Origin: Acidovorax soli
GTDB taxonomy: Bacteria; Pseudomonadota; Gammaproteobacteria; Burkholderiales; Burkholderiaceae_C
Reading direction: 5' to 3'
Length of the DNA: 64,000 bases
NCBI RefSeq assembly: GCF_900107605.1
Contig: NZ_FNQJ01000011.1
Coordinates: 1-64,000, forward strand
Position 1 is the stretch's first letter, and each line of letters starts with the position of its first letter. Made by a program: the position numbers and the translations under genes. The notes below the pieces were generated by a model, which saw nothing but the letters and a program-made list of their open reading frames with translations, did not search any database and was not told where the DNA came from. Shown piece after piece: positions 1 to 8,438 of this stretch.

Positions 1-295
1 AACTTTTGAAAACTTTCTCTCTCCAGGCCCCAGCCGCTTGCAGCAACCAGATCCACCGAGCGAAGCCTTGAATTATATACCGGGTTTTTACCCAGACCAA
101 CCCAAAACCATCTTCTTTTTTTCCTCTGCATCCAGAGCCCTCACGAAGAAGGCTCACGGCAGCGAAGCCATAGACTATAGCACGGGAAAGTCACGTCCGG
201 GGCAAGACTCCCACGATCTGCGCTATTTTTTCCTGAACCAGAGGAGGCCAATCGCCCCAGGACAGAAATGGATGCCCACGATAATCAGCGCCACT
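1..295. other. Leader region upstream of uup, no gene seen
   Basis: No convincing coding sequence or RNA gene is visible here. The first 130 bases are A/T-rich compared with the rest of the window and include a short inverted repeat (GGGTTTTTACCC) and a TATATA-like stretch that could be promoter sequence. The reading frame of the following gene stays open back to position 38, but those extra residues do not look like an ABC-F amino terminus. Confidence 0.5.
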
Positions 296-2194
296 ATGGC
301 ACTTATCACCCTTCTGGACGCCCAACTCGCATTCGGGCATGTTGCATTGCTGGACCACGCCGGCTTCTCCCTGGAAACCGCGGAGCGCATTGGTTTGATC
401 GGGCGCAACGGAGCTGGCAAGTCGTCCCTGCTCAAGATTCTTGGCGGATTGGCCAAACCGGACGATGGCACCCTGCAGGTACAGCAAGGCGTGCGCATCG
501 CCTACGTTGCACAAGAACCCGCACTGGGCCCGGAAGCCACCATTTTCAAAGCGGCATCGGAAGGTTTGCAGCATGTCATTGCGATCCGGGACCAGTATCT
601 TTCCGGAGCAGAAGGTCTCGACCTTGACGCACTGCAATCCGTGATTGAGGCTTACGATGCCTGGAACTGGGAACAGCGGGTTGAGGAGACGCTGCAGCGC
701 CTGCACCTGGACCCGGATGCCAGAGTTGGCACACTCTCGGGCGGGACCAAGAAGCGCGTCGCCTTGGCCCAGGCACTGGTGGCGCGGCCTGACGTGCTGC
801 TGCTTGACGAACCCACCAACCACCTTGATCTGGATTCCATCGAGTGGCTCGAAGATCTGTTGCTCGATTTCCCGGGCAGCGTTGTCACCATCACCCACGA
901 CCGGGCCTTTCTGGACAGGGTCGCCACGCGGATTGTGGAACTCGACCGGGGTCAGCCGCGCTCCTACCCGGGCAACTTCGCGCAATACCTCGTCCAGAAG
1001 GAAGAGCAACTGGCGCAGGAAGCGGTGATCGCCGCCAAGGCAGACAAGTTGCTGGCCCAGGAAGAAATATGGATCCGCAAGGGCGTGGAGGCACGGCGCA
1101 CACGCAGCCAAAGCCGCATCACACGGCTGGAGCACCTGCGCGCGCGCCGCGAGGCGCGGCGGGATGTGGTGGGGAGCGTGAAGATGGATGTGGCCACCGG
1201 TTCGCAAAACGGCTACCAAGGCAAAATCGTGGCCGAGCTGAGCGGGGTCAGCAAGGCATTCGGCGACAAGACCATCGTGCGCAACTTCAGCGCCACCATT
1301 CTCCGCGGCGACAAGGTGGGCCTGATTGGCCCGAACGGCGCGGGCAAAACCACCCTGCTCAAGCTGATCCTGGGCGAGCTCCAGCCTGACGCAGGAACGA
1401 TCCGCCAGGGAGCCAACCTGCAGGTCGCCTATTTCGACCAGATGCGCCATGCCATCAACCTCGATGCCACGCTGGAGGATTTCATCAGCCCAGGCAGCGA
1501 ATGGATTGAAATCGGCGGGCAGCGCAAGCATGTCAAGAGCTACCTGAGCGATTTCCTGTTTTCACCCGCGCGCGCGCACTCCCCCGTGCGGTCCCTGTCC
1601 GGGGGCGAGCGCAACCGGCTTTTGCTGGCGCGCCTGTTCGCCCGCCCCGCCAATGTGCTGGTGCTGGACGAACCCACCAACGATCTGGACATCGACACCC
1701 TGGATTTGCTGGAGGAACTGCTGGAGTCCTACGATGGCACCGTGTTTCTGGTCAGCCACGATCGGACTTTCCTCGATAACGTGGTGACCAGCACCATTGC
1801 ATTCGAAGGCGACGGACGGTGGCGGGAATACGAGGGCGGCGTGCAAGACTGGCTGGTCCAGTCCAAGCGCAGCCGGGCACTGGCCGCCGCTGCGCCTCAG
1901 GCACGTTCGGGGGCAACAGATATTTCAGAGAAAAATTCCCCCCAGCGCGCACCAGACAAGCCGGAACAGCTCCCAAAAAAGAAACTGAGCTACAAAGAGC
2001 AACGTGAGCTGGACCAGTTGCCTGAACGGATTGCCGAGCTGGAGACCGAGCAGAAAGCCCTGCAACAGGAGCTGTCCGACGGACAGCTCTACAGCCAGGA
2101 CCCAGTCCGTGCGGCAACCCTGCATGTGCGCGAAGGCGAGATCGAAGAAGAATTGATGACCGCCCTGGAGCGCTGGTCGGCACTTTCTGCCTGA
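296..2194 (+). CDS. uup: ABC-F family ATPase Uup
   Basis: A 632-residue soluble ABC-F protein with two ATPase domains and no membrane segments. The first Walker A (GRNGAGKSS) lies near residues 36-44, signature LSGG near 147-150 and Walker B LLLDEPTNHLD near 168-178. The second Walker A (GPNGAGKTT) is near residue 345, with LSGGERNR near 435. The last ~70 residues are charged and coiled-coil-like, as in the DNA-binding tail of Uup. Length matches E. coli Uup (about 635). Uup is linked to ribosome function and to limiting precise excision of transposons. The frame is open from position 38, but homology begins at MALITLLDAQ, so the ATG at 296 is preferred although no strong ribosome binding site precedes it. 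Confidence 0.93.
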   Translation: MALITLLDAQLAFGHVALLDHAGFSLETAERIGLIGRNGAGKSSLLKILGGLAKPDDGTLQVQQGVRIAYVAQEPALGPEATIFKAASEGLQHVIAIRDQYLSGAEGLDLDALQSVIEAYDAWNWEQRVEETLQRLHLDPDARVGTLSGGTKKRVALAQALVARPDVLLLDEPTNHLDLDSIEWLEDLLLDFPGSVVTITHDRAFLDRVATRIVELDRGQPRSYPGNFAQYLVQKEEQLAQEAVIAAKADKLLAQEEIWIRKGVEARRTRSQSRITRLEHLRARREARRDVVGSVKMDVATGSQNGYQGKIVAELSGVSKAFGDKTIVRNFSATILRGDKVGLIGPNGAGKTTLLKLILGELQPDAGTIRQGANLQVAYFDQMRHAINLDATLEDFISPGSEWIEIGGQRKHVKSYLSDFLFSPARAHSPVRSLSGGERNRLLLARLFARPANVLVLDEPTNDLDIDTLDLLEELLESYDGTVFLVSHDRTFLDNVVTSTIAFEGDGRWREYEGGVQDWLVQSKRSRALAAAAPQARSGATDISEKNSPQRAPDKPEQLPKKKLSYKEQRELDQLPERIAELETEQKALQQELSDGQLYSQDPVRAATLHVREGEIEEELMTALERWSALSA

Positions 2195-2229
2195 CGAACG
2201 GCCGATCAACGCAAGGCGCCCTCCGAGCC

Positions 2230-2694
2230 TTGCTGCAACCGATCAGTTCCGATGGTGGGGGCGGTCAGCGGTTCCGCGCAATCGCGTTGGTTCCAGGACA
2301 GGACCTCGTCTGCTGCACCCTGGGCCAGGGCCTCTACAGCACCCACCTGAACCTGCGACCCGCGCGCGAAACCATGGTGACGCGGGCACAGCGCATGACG
2401 CATCTGCTCGATGAGGGCATGGAAAACAACCTGCGCCGTGAGATCTACCCGTACGGACTGCTGTCGCCACTGGACGATGCCATGCGAACCCCTGGCGCCA
2501 TCCAGCGCCGCGTCCCGCTGTCCGAACGCATCGACGATGCCAACGCGCCGGACACCGGCCCCTATGGCCCAGGCCTGCAAGAGGCCCGTGCCATCCGCAA
2601 GCTGTGCAAAACCCACCCGACGGACATGGAAGAAGCCAATCGTGCGCTGCCGCGGGTGCTGGCCGACCTCGAAGTGGAACGCACAGCCGCCTGA
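2230..2694 (+). CDS. Unrecognised ORF (154 codons from a TTG)
   Basis: This frame follows uup by 35 bases and ends 30 bases before the convergent MocR gene. I do not recognise the product. It has no signal peptide or membrane segment; the second half is charged and could be helical (LLDEGMENNLRREIYPYG, then HPTDMEEANRALPRVLADLE). The longest version starts at TTG 2230; an ATG at 2374 would give about 106 residues. An antisense frame covers much of the same span, and in this G+C-rich DNA open frames arise easily, so it could be a decayed remnant or non-coding. The main support is that it fills a 530-base gap in the same direction as uup. Confidence 0.35.
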   Translation: MLQPISSDGGGGQRFRAIALVPGQDLVCCTLGQGLYSTHLNLRPARETMVTRAQRMTHLLDEGMENNLRREIYPYGLLSPLDDAMRTPGAIQRRVPLSERIDDANAPDTGPYGPGLQEARAIRKLCKTHPTDMEEANRALPRVLADLEVERTAA

Positions 2695-2724
2695 ACCTGC
2701 GCGGCCCGTTGCAGCGCAACGTGG

Positions 2725-4185
2725 CTACCGGCTCTGCGCCACCACCCGCTGGAACACGCGCCAGAAGGCGGCATCCTGCGTGGTGGTGAAGTTGATGCGC
2801 ATCAGCGTACAGGGCTGCCGGCTGGCATGGAACAAGGCCCCGGGCGCCAGCAGGTAGCCCTCGTCCAGCATGCGCTGGGCCAGCACGTCGGTGTCCACGC
2901 CCGTCTCCACCCAGCCGAACAGCCCCGCCGGTTCGGCCGCAAAACCGCACCCGGCCTCCAGCGCCAGCTGCACGCTGCGCGTGCGCGCCTGGGCCAGGCG
3001 CAAGCGCATGCGCTCGGCGTGGCGGCGCAACTGGCCCTGGTCGATGCACAGGGCCAGCGCCTTCTCCAGGATGGACGGCGTGGTCAGGGTGGACAGCAGC
3101 TTGGTGTCGAGCAGCCGCTCCACCAGATCGGGCGGCGCCGCCAGGTAGCCCACGCGCCAGTTGGGGGCCAGGATCTTGGCGAAGCCGCTCACATAGATGG
3201 TGCGCCGCAGGCCGTCGAGCACCGTGAGCCGCGTGGCGTGCGCGGGCGCGATGTGGCTATAGGTGTCGTCCTCCACAATGTGGAAGTTGTGCCGCTGCGC
3301 CAGCTGCAGCACCTGGTGGGCACTGCCGGGCGCAAGGCAATAGCCCGTGGGGTTGTGGAACACGCTCACGCTCACGAACAGCTTGGGCGCATGGGCCTCG
3401 CAATAGCGCGCCATCACCTCCAGGTCGGGCCCGTCGGCGCGGCGCGGCACGGGCAGGATGCGCATGCCCAGGGCATCGAGCCGCGCAAACTCCACCGACC
3501 AGCCGGGCTCCTCCACCATGACCGGGTCGCCCGGGCGCAGCAGGGTGCGGCTGACAATGTCGAGCGCGTGCGTGGCCCCTACCGTGGTGATGATCTGCCC
3601 GGCCGGGGCGGGAATGTCCAGCCCGGCCAGCTTGCGCGCCAGCACCTGGCGCAGGCCGGGGTCGCCCATGGGGTCGCCATACTGGAGCGAGCCCTCCTGC
3701 AGCGCCCGGCTGGCCGTCACCTTGCGTACCGCCGCCGCCATGAAACCCGCCTCCAGCCATTCGGAAGGAAACACGCCGGAACCCGGCTGCGGATGGGTGG
3801 AGGCCTGGTGGAACATGCCCCGGATCAGCGCCGTGGCGTTGATGCGCGAACCCGAGGGCAAAGGCCCGGAGTCCCGGCGTCCATCCGGCATCGCGACTGC
3901 TGCATTTTGTATAGCTGAAAGCGCTTTTTTCTCCTGCGCTAGAGCCCCATTCTGTACAAAATCACGCACATAGAAACCGCGCTGGTTGCGAGCCTCCACC
4001 AGGCCCTGGGCCTGCAGCTGGTCGTAGGCGGCCACCACGGTGTAGGGGCTCACGCCCTGCTGGCGCGCGCATTCGCGCACCGAGGGCAGGCGCGTGCCTG
4101 CGGGCAGCAGCCGCGAGCGGATGCGCTCGGCAAAGCGCTCGGCCAGTTGCTCGGTCAGGGTGTGGTTGCTGGAACGGGTCAACAT
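2725..4185 (-). CDS. MocR-family regulator (GntR wHTH plus aminotransferase-like domain)
   Basis: A 486-residue protein with a GntR winged helix-turn-helix at about residues 10-75 (RLPSVRECARQQGVSPYTVV is the recognition region). A linker follows, then a fold-type I aminotransferase domain from about 120 to 480. The SGFAKILAPNWRVGY segment carries the likely PLP lysine and HNPTGYCLAPG resembles the PLP-phosphate region. MocR proteins sense PLP and often an amino compound, and usually control a divergent gene. Here the divergent neighbours are LysE and EamA exporters 133 bases away. The linker is encoded by a 59-bp dispersed repeat with terminal inverted repeats (3904-3962). It may act as repressor or activator; this cannot be decided from sequence. 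Confidence 0.92.
   Translation of the reverse strand: MLTRSSNHTLTEQLAERFAERIRSRLLPAGTRLPSVRECARQQGVSPYTVVAAYDQLQAQGLVEARNQRGFYVRDFVQNGALAQEKKALSAIQNAAVAMPDGRRDSGPLPSGSRINATALIRGMFHQASTHPQPGSGVFPSEWLEAGFMAAAVRKVTASRALQEGSLQYGDPMGDPGLRQVLARKLAGLDIPAPAGQIITTVGATHALDIVSRTLLRPGDPVMVEEPGWSVEFARLDALGMRILPVPRRADGPDLEVMARYCEAHAPKLFVSVSVFHNPTGYCLAPGSAHQVLQLAQRHNFHIVEDDTYSHIAPAHATRLTVLDGLRRTIYVSGFAKILAPNWRVGYLAAPPDLVERLLDTKLLSTLTTPSILEKALALCIDQGQLRRHAERMRLRLAQARTRSVQLALEAGCGFAAEPAGLFGWVETGVDTDVLAQRMLDEGYLLAPGALFHASRQPCTLMRINFTTTQDAAFWRVFQRVVAQSR
3904..3962. repeat. Dispersed AGCGCTT element, copy 1 (inside mocR, 8-bp terminal inverted repeats)
   Basis: An A/T-rich 59-bp element bounded by ATTTTGTA and TACAAAAT, an exact 8-bp inverted pair. 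Inside are ATAGCTGAAAGCGCTT and a second GCGCTAGAG half. It is read through in frame and encodes the interdomain linker of the MocR protein. It shares its core with the other copies listed in this window. Confidence 0.7.
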
Positions 4186-4256
4186 GCGGGGCCTCGTGCA
4201 GAAATGTCAACTGTGCTGACACAATCGCCATTACAGATCATGCCATTGTCGGTCAA

Positions 4257-4278
4257 ACTGTATCGGCACTGTATTGCC
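4257..4278. promoter_or_regulatory. 11-bp tandem direct repeat, candidate MocR operator
   Basis: Two adjacent 11-bp units, ACTGTATCGGC and ACTGTATTGCC, lie in the gap between mocR and the divergent lysE-type gene, about 40 bases before the latter. A related sequence, AACTGTGCTGACACAATCGCC, lies further toward mocR. Directly repeated sites of this kind are typical for MocR/GntR regulators. The assignment rests on position and repetition only. Confidence 0.45.
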
Positions 4279-4318
4279 ATTGCTTCTACAGTAACAGCCA
4301 GCCCCCTCTTACAACGCC

Positions 4319-4918
4319 ATGCCACCCGTTGAATTCACCGCCCTGCTGGCGCTGGCCACCGCCATGAGCTTCAGCCCCGGCCCCAACACCACGCTGTCCA
4401 CCGCGCTGGCGGCCAACCGGGGCTTGCGCCATGCCATGCGCTTTGTCTGCGCCGTGCCCGTGGGCTGGAGCGCCCTGCTGCTGCTGTGCACGGGCGGCCT
4501 GGGGGCCGCCGTGGTGGCGGTGCCGGCGCTGCGCTGGGGCATCAAGGCCGTGGGCATTGCCTACCTGGTGTGGCTGGCCTGGAAGCTCAGCCAGAGCGGC
4601 CAACTCGGCGAAGCCGATGCGGCCCGCATGGACGTGGGTTTCTGGCAGGGTGCGGCACTGCAGTTCGTGAACATCAAGGCCTGGCTGCTGTCGCTGACCA
4701 TCGTGGCGGGCTGGATCATCGGGCGCGACGACAGCCTGCAGCGCCTGGCCGTGGTGCTGCCGGTGATGGCGCTGTATGCGCTGTCCAGCAATTTTGTGTA
4801 TGCCGCCGTGGGCGCGCTGCTGCGCCACTGGCTAGCGCGCGGCCGGCGCCTGTTGTGGTTCAACCGCGCCATGGCGCTGGTCCTGGTGGTGACGGCGGCC
4901 TGGATGGTGCGCGCATGA
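4319..4918 (+). CDS. LysE/RhtB-family amino-acid exporter
   Basis: A 199-residue membrane protein with about six hydrophobic helices. It begins with the family hallmark SFSPGPNTT near residues 18-27. LysE/RhtB proteins export amino acids such as lysine, homoserine or threonine from the cytoplasm; the substrate is not predictable here. It is divergent from the MocR regulator and its last four bases overlap the start of the next transporter gene (ATGA), so the two are translationally coupled. The ATG at 4319 lacks a strong ribosome binding site but matches the expected family N terminus. Confidence 0.9.
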   Translation: MPPVEFTALLALATAMSFSPGPNTTLSTALAANRGLRHAMRFVCAVPVGWSALLLLCTGGLGAAVVAVPALRWGIKAVGIAYLVWLAWKLSQSGQLGEADAARMDVGFWQGAALQFVNIKAWLLSLTIVAGWIIGRDDSLQRLAVVLPVMALYALSSNFVYAAVGALLRHWLARGRRLLWFNRAMALVLVVTAAWMVRA

Positions 4919-5895
4919 GCACGCCCGTGTCTGCATCCGTTGCCAGCCCGGACGTTGCTGCGCCAGCCACCACGCCAGTGCCCCCTCCGCGCACCGCCCC
5001 CGAGGCCCGTGGGTTGGCCCTGGGCCTGCTGGGCGTCATGATCTTTGCCCTGACCCTGCCCATGACGCGCCTGGCCGTGGGCACGCCCGACGCCCCGCTG
5101 ATGTCGGGCCTGTTCATCGCCATGGGGCGCGCGGCCGTGGCCGGGCTGCTGTCGGGCGCGCTGCTGCTGGCCCTGCGCGCCCCCCTGCCGCAACGCGCCG
5201 ACTGGGGGCCGCTGGTGCTGACGGCGCTGGGCGTGGTGTTTGGTTTTCCGCTGCTCACGTCCATGGCCATGCGCCATGTCAGCGCCGTGCATGCCAGCGT
5301 GATCGTGGGGGTGCTGCCGCTGGCCACGGCCGCCGTGGGCGCGCTGCTGCACCGCCAGCGCCCGTCGCCAGCGTTCTGGGCCTGCGCGCTGCTGGGCACC
5401 GCTCTGGTCGTGGCTTTTGCCGTGCTGCGTTCGGGCGGTGCGGGGCTGGCGCTGCACCCGGCCGATCTGCTGCTGCTCGGTGCCATGCTGTGCGCAGCCG
5501 TGGGCTACGGCTTTGGCGCACGGCTGTCGCAGCACATGCGGGCCGAGTTCGTGATCTGCTGGGCGCTGGTGATCTCGCTGCCCGCCACGGGGCCGCTGGC
5601 GGCGCTGTCATGGCCCGCTGCGCCCATGCCTGTGCATGCCTGGGGCGGCTTGGCCTATGTGTCGGTGTTTTCGATGTGGCTGGGCTTTTTTGCCTGGTAC
5701 CGGGGCCTGGCACTGGGCGGCACGGTGCGCGTGAGCCAGGTGCAGCTGGTGCAACCTTTTCTGGGCATGCTGTTTGCCGTGCCCCTGCTGGGCGAGGGCC
5801 TCGATACGGTGAGCGTGGGCTTTGGCCTGGCCGTGATGGCCACCGTATTGCTGGGCCGGCGCATGCCGGTGCGGCCACGGCCCGCCTCGGCATGA
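4915..5895 (+). CDS. EamA/DMT-family transporter
   Basis: A 326-residue integral membrane protein with about ten hydrophobic helices in two EamA repeats, after a Pro/Ala-rich cytoplasmic tail of roughly 35 residues. DMT proteins of this type usually export metabolites or amino acids. The ATG at 4915 overlaps the stop of the LysE-type gene (ATGA). The frame is open far upstream, but residues before this point come from the overlapping lysE gene. Together with LysE it forms a probable two-exporter operon under the MocR regulator. Confidence 0.88.
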   Translation: MSTPVSASVASPDVAAPATTPVPPPRTAPEARGLALGLLGVMIFALTLPMTRLAVGTPDAPLMSGLFIAMGRAAVAGLLSGALLLALRAPLPQRADWGPLVLTALGVVFGFPLLTSMAMRHVSAVHASVIVGVLPLATAAVGALLHRQRPSPAFWACALLGTALVVAFAVLRSGGAGLALHPADLLLLGAMLCAAVGYGFGARLSQHMRAEFVICWALVISLPATGPLAALSWPAAPMPVHAWGGLAYVSVFSMWLGFFAWYRGLALGGTVRVSQVQLVQPFLGMLFAVPLLGEGLDTVSVGFGLAVMATVLLGRRMPVRPRPASA

Positions 5896-6002
5896 GGATG
5901 CCCCCAGGAAATGGCGGCGACAAAGCGGGTTATGGGGCGGGTTACAGTGCAGCCCCATCGGCCCACCCGCAGGCCGGTACCACGCCGCACAACGGCTTTT
6001 TT

Positions 6003-6050
6003 ATGGATGACAAGCGCCCCTGGCGGGCGCCACTGGAGATGACTGCATGA
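6003..6050 (+). other. Possible 15-residue leader ORF with internal hairpin
   Basis: A short open frame from ATG 6003 ends in a TGA that overlaps the start codon of the aminotransferase gene (ATGA at 6047-6050). It contains the inverted repeat GCGCCC-CTGGC-GGGCGC at 6014-6030. The arrangement would permit translational coupling or attenuation, but no ribosome binding site is obvious and the frame may be chance. Confidence 0.25.
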
Positions 6051-7234
6051 CGAACTGGACCCTGGCGGCACGCGCCGCCAAGATGAACCCCTCCGCGATC
6101 CGCGAGATCCTCAAGCTCACCGACAAGCCCGGCATCATCAGCCTGGCCGGCGGCCTGCCCTCACCCAAGACTTTTCCCCTGCAGGAGTTCACCGCGGCCT
6201 GCAACACCGTGATGGCGCGCGACGGCGCCGCCGCCCTGCAATACGCCACCAGCGAGGGCTACGCCCCCCTGCGCCAGGCCGTGGCCGACATGCTGCCCTG
6301 GACGGTGGACCCCGACCAGGTGCTCATCACCACCGGATCGCAGCAGGCGCTCGATCTGATCGGCAAGGTGTTCCTCGACAAGGACAGCCGCATGCTGGTG
6401 GAAACACCCACCTACCTGGGTGCGCTACAGGCCTTCGCGCCGCAGGAACCCATTGCCGTCAGCGTGGCCAGCGACGACGACGGCATCCTGGTGGAAGACT
6501 TTGCCGCCAAGGCCGGCACCGGAGCCGACAAGGCCCGCCTGGCCTATGTGCTGCCTAACTTCCAGAACCCCACGGGCCGCACCATGACCGAGGCGCGCCG
6601 CGCCGCGCTGGTGGCCAAGGCCACCGAGCTGGGCATTCCGCTGATCGAGGACAACCCCTACGGCGAGCTGTGGTTTGGCGATGCCCCGCCCGCCCCCCTG
6701 ACGGCGCGCAACCCCGATGGCTGCATCTACATGGGCTCGTTCTCCAAGGTGCTGGCCCCGGGCCTGCGCCTGGGCTTTCTGGTGGCACCCAAGGCCATCT
6801 ACCCCAAGCTGCTGCAGGCCAAGCAGGCCGCCGACCTGCACACCCCCGGCTTCAACCAGCGCGTGGTGGCCGAGGTGATCAGGGACGGCTTCCTCGACCG
6901 CCATGTGCCCACTATCCGCGCCCTCTACCAGCAGCAGCGCGACACCATGCTGGCCGCGCTGGAACACGAAATGGCCGGCCTCGACGTGGCATGGACGCGC
7001 CCGGCGGGCGGCATGTTCCTGTGGGTGCGCCTGCCCGAGGGCGTGAACGCGCAGGCGCTGCTGGCCGAGGCGGTGGAGCGCAACGTGGCCTTTGTGCCCG
7101 GCGCACCGTTTTATGCCGAACACCCCGACACGCGCACGCTGCGCCTGTCGTATGTGACGGCCAGCAGCGACGAGATCCGCACCGCCATCGCCGCGCTGGC
7201 GACAGCCATCCGCGCCCATCAGACGAAGGGCTGA
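6047..7234 (+). CDS. PLP-dependent aminotransferase (LysN/2-aminoadipate type)
   Basis: A 395-residue fold-type I aminotransferase. PNFQNPTGRTM near residue 170 and GSFSKVLAPGLRLGF near 230 (PLP lysine in SFSK) are characteristic of the LysN/KAT II-like class that acts on 2-aminoadipate, branched-chain or aromatic amino acids. The ATG at 6047 has GGAGAT upstream at good spacing. The PhzF gene follows after four bases. Context with exporters and a MocR regulator suggests amino-acid interconversion or detoxification rather than lysine synthesis; the substrate is not known. Confidence 0.9.
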   Translation: MTNWTLAARAAKMNPSAIREILKLTDKPGIISLAGGLPSPKTFPLQEFTAACNTVMARDGAAALQYATSEGYAPLRQAVADMLPWTVDPDQVLITTGSQQALDLIGKVFLDKDSRMLVETPTYLGALQAFAPQEPIAVSVASDDDGILVEDFAAKAGTGADKARLAYVLPNFQNPTGRTMTEARRAALVAKATELGIPLIEDNPYGELWFGDAPPAPLTARNPDGCIYMGSFSKVLAPGLRLGFLVAPKAIYPKLLQAKQAADLHTPGFNQRVVAEVIRDGFLDRHVPTIRALYQQQRDTMLAALEHEMAGLDVAWTRPAGGMFLWVRLPEGVNAQALLAEAVERNVAFVPGAPFYAEHPDTRTLRLSYVTASSDEIRTAIAALATAIRAHQTKG

Positions 7235-7238
7235 CACC

Positions 7239-8141
7239 ATGCGCCAGCGCTCCTTCCGGCAGGTGGACGTGTTCACCACCCAGCCCTACCGGGGCAACCC
7301 GCTGGCCGTGGTGCTGGACGGCGAAGGCCTCACCACCGAGGCGATGCAGCAGTTCACCGACTGGACCCACCTGTCCGAGGCTACCTTCCTCCTGCCCCCT
7401 ACGCCGGAAGGCCGCGCGGCCGGGGCGGATTACCGCGTGCGCATCTTCAGCCCCGGCCGCGAGCTGCCGTTTGCGGGCCACCCCACGCTGGGCAGCTGCC
7501 ATGCCTGGCTCGAAGCCGGTGGCCAGGCCCGGACGGCGGGCCGCGTGGTGCAGGAATGCGGCGTGGGCTTGGTCACGCTACGCCAGGACGGCGACCGCCT
7601 GGCCTTTGCCGCACCACCCCTGGTCCGCAGCGGCCCGCTCGACGAAGCCGACGTGGTCCGCATCGCCCAGGGCCTGGGCGTGGCGCGCAGCGACATCCTG
7701 CACCACGCCTGGTGCGACAACGGCCCGAATTGGCGCGGCGTGATGCTGCGCTCGGCCGCGCAGGTGCTGGCCCTTCAGCCCGACGGCGCCATCCTTGCCG
7801 GCCTGGATGTGGGCGTGGTCGGGCCAACCGCTGAAGGCGGCGCATCCGCGCCGCGTGGCAAGGTCGGCGTGGTGGGCAGCAGCGATGAACAGGGCATTGC
7901 CTTCGAAGTGCGCGCCTTCTTCCCCGGCAGCAACGGCCTGTCCGAAGACCCGGTCACGGGCAGCCTGAACGCCGCACTGGCGCAATGGCTCATCGGCGCC
8001 GGCCTGGCTCCCACGCACTACGTGGCCAGCCAGGGCACCGCGCTGGGCCGCGCCGGGCGGGTGCATGTCGCACAGGAAGGCAGCGACATCTGGGTGGGCG
8101 GCAGCACGGTGAGCTGCGTGCGCGGCGAGGTGCTGCTGTAA
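7239..8141 (+). CDS. PhzF-family isomerase
   Basis: A 300-residue PhzF/DapF-fold protein. The start FRQVDVFTTQPYRGNPLAVV is diagnostic. The glutamate in LSEATFL near residue 47 matches the catalytic acid of PhzF, and the second half carries GSNGLSEDPVTGSLNAALAQWL. PhzF isomerises trans-2,3-dihydro-3-hydroxyanthranilate in phenazine synthesis, but most relatives outside phenazine clusters are of unknown function. There are no other phenazine genes here, so a phenazine role is unlikely. It starts four bases after the aminotransferase gene and is presumably co-transcribed. Confidence 0.9.
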   Translation: MRQRSFRQVDVFTTQPYRGNPLAVVLDGEGLTTEAMQQFTDWTHLSEATFLLPPTPEGRAAGADYRVRIFSPGRELPFAGHPTLGSCHAWLEAGGQARTAGRVVQECGVGLVTLRQDGDRLAFAAPPLVRSGPLDEADVVRIAQGLGVARSDILHHAWCDNGPNWRGVMLRSAAQVLALQPDGAILAGLDVGVVGPTAEGGASAPRGKVGVVGSSDEQGIAFEVRAFFPGSNGLSEDPVTGSLNAALAQWLIGAGLAPTHYVASQGTALGRAGRVHVAQEGSDIWVGGSTVSCVRGEVLL

Positions 8142-8438
8142 CGGCACCCTCCACCACGAGGTCACTCCACCGCCCTGCCGCAACCACCTGGGCTTGCGCT
8201 CGCGCAGACGGTCGCGGCACGCTGAAACAGCCATCCATCGGTTTTGCCTACCGAAACCCACCCGACCTGAGATAGCTCCCACAAGCATCCATCGGGGCAA
8301 AATTCCATACCAGACGGAAGGGTTTACCCCATCTTCGATTTCATTCCCTGAAATTTTCACCCATCGGTTTGACGTGCACCGCCACGCCCAACACCATAGT
8401 CCCCATATCCGCGGTCACCAGCGGCAGGAGACAACAGC
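8142..8438. promoter_or_regulatory. Control region before the cyclase operon
   Basis: This 297-base gap is gene-free and partly A/T-rich. It contains three copies of CCATCGG (starting at 8235, 8289 and 8361), the first two within the longer shared word CATCCATCGG. It also holds a palindrome, ATTTCA-TTCCC-TGAAAT (8338-8354), that fits the T-N11-A pattern bound by LysR-type regulators. No regulator gene lies beside it. The operator assignment is inference. Confidence 0.4.

Noticed and set aside
7239-8141. Phenazine biosynthesis locus
   Set aside because: Only the PhzF-like protein is present; none of the other phenazine genes is nearby and the family is broad.
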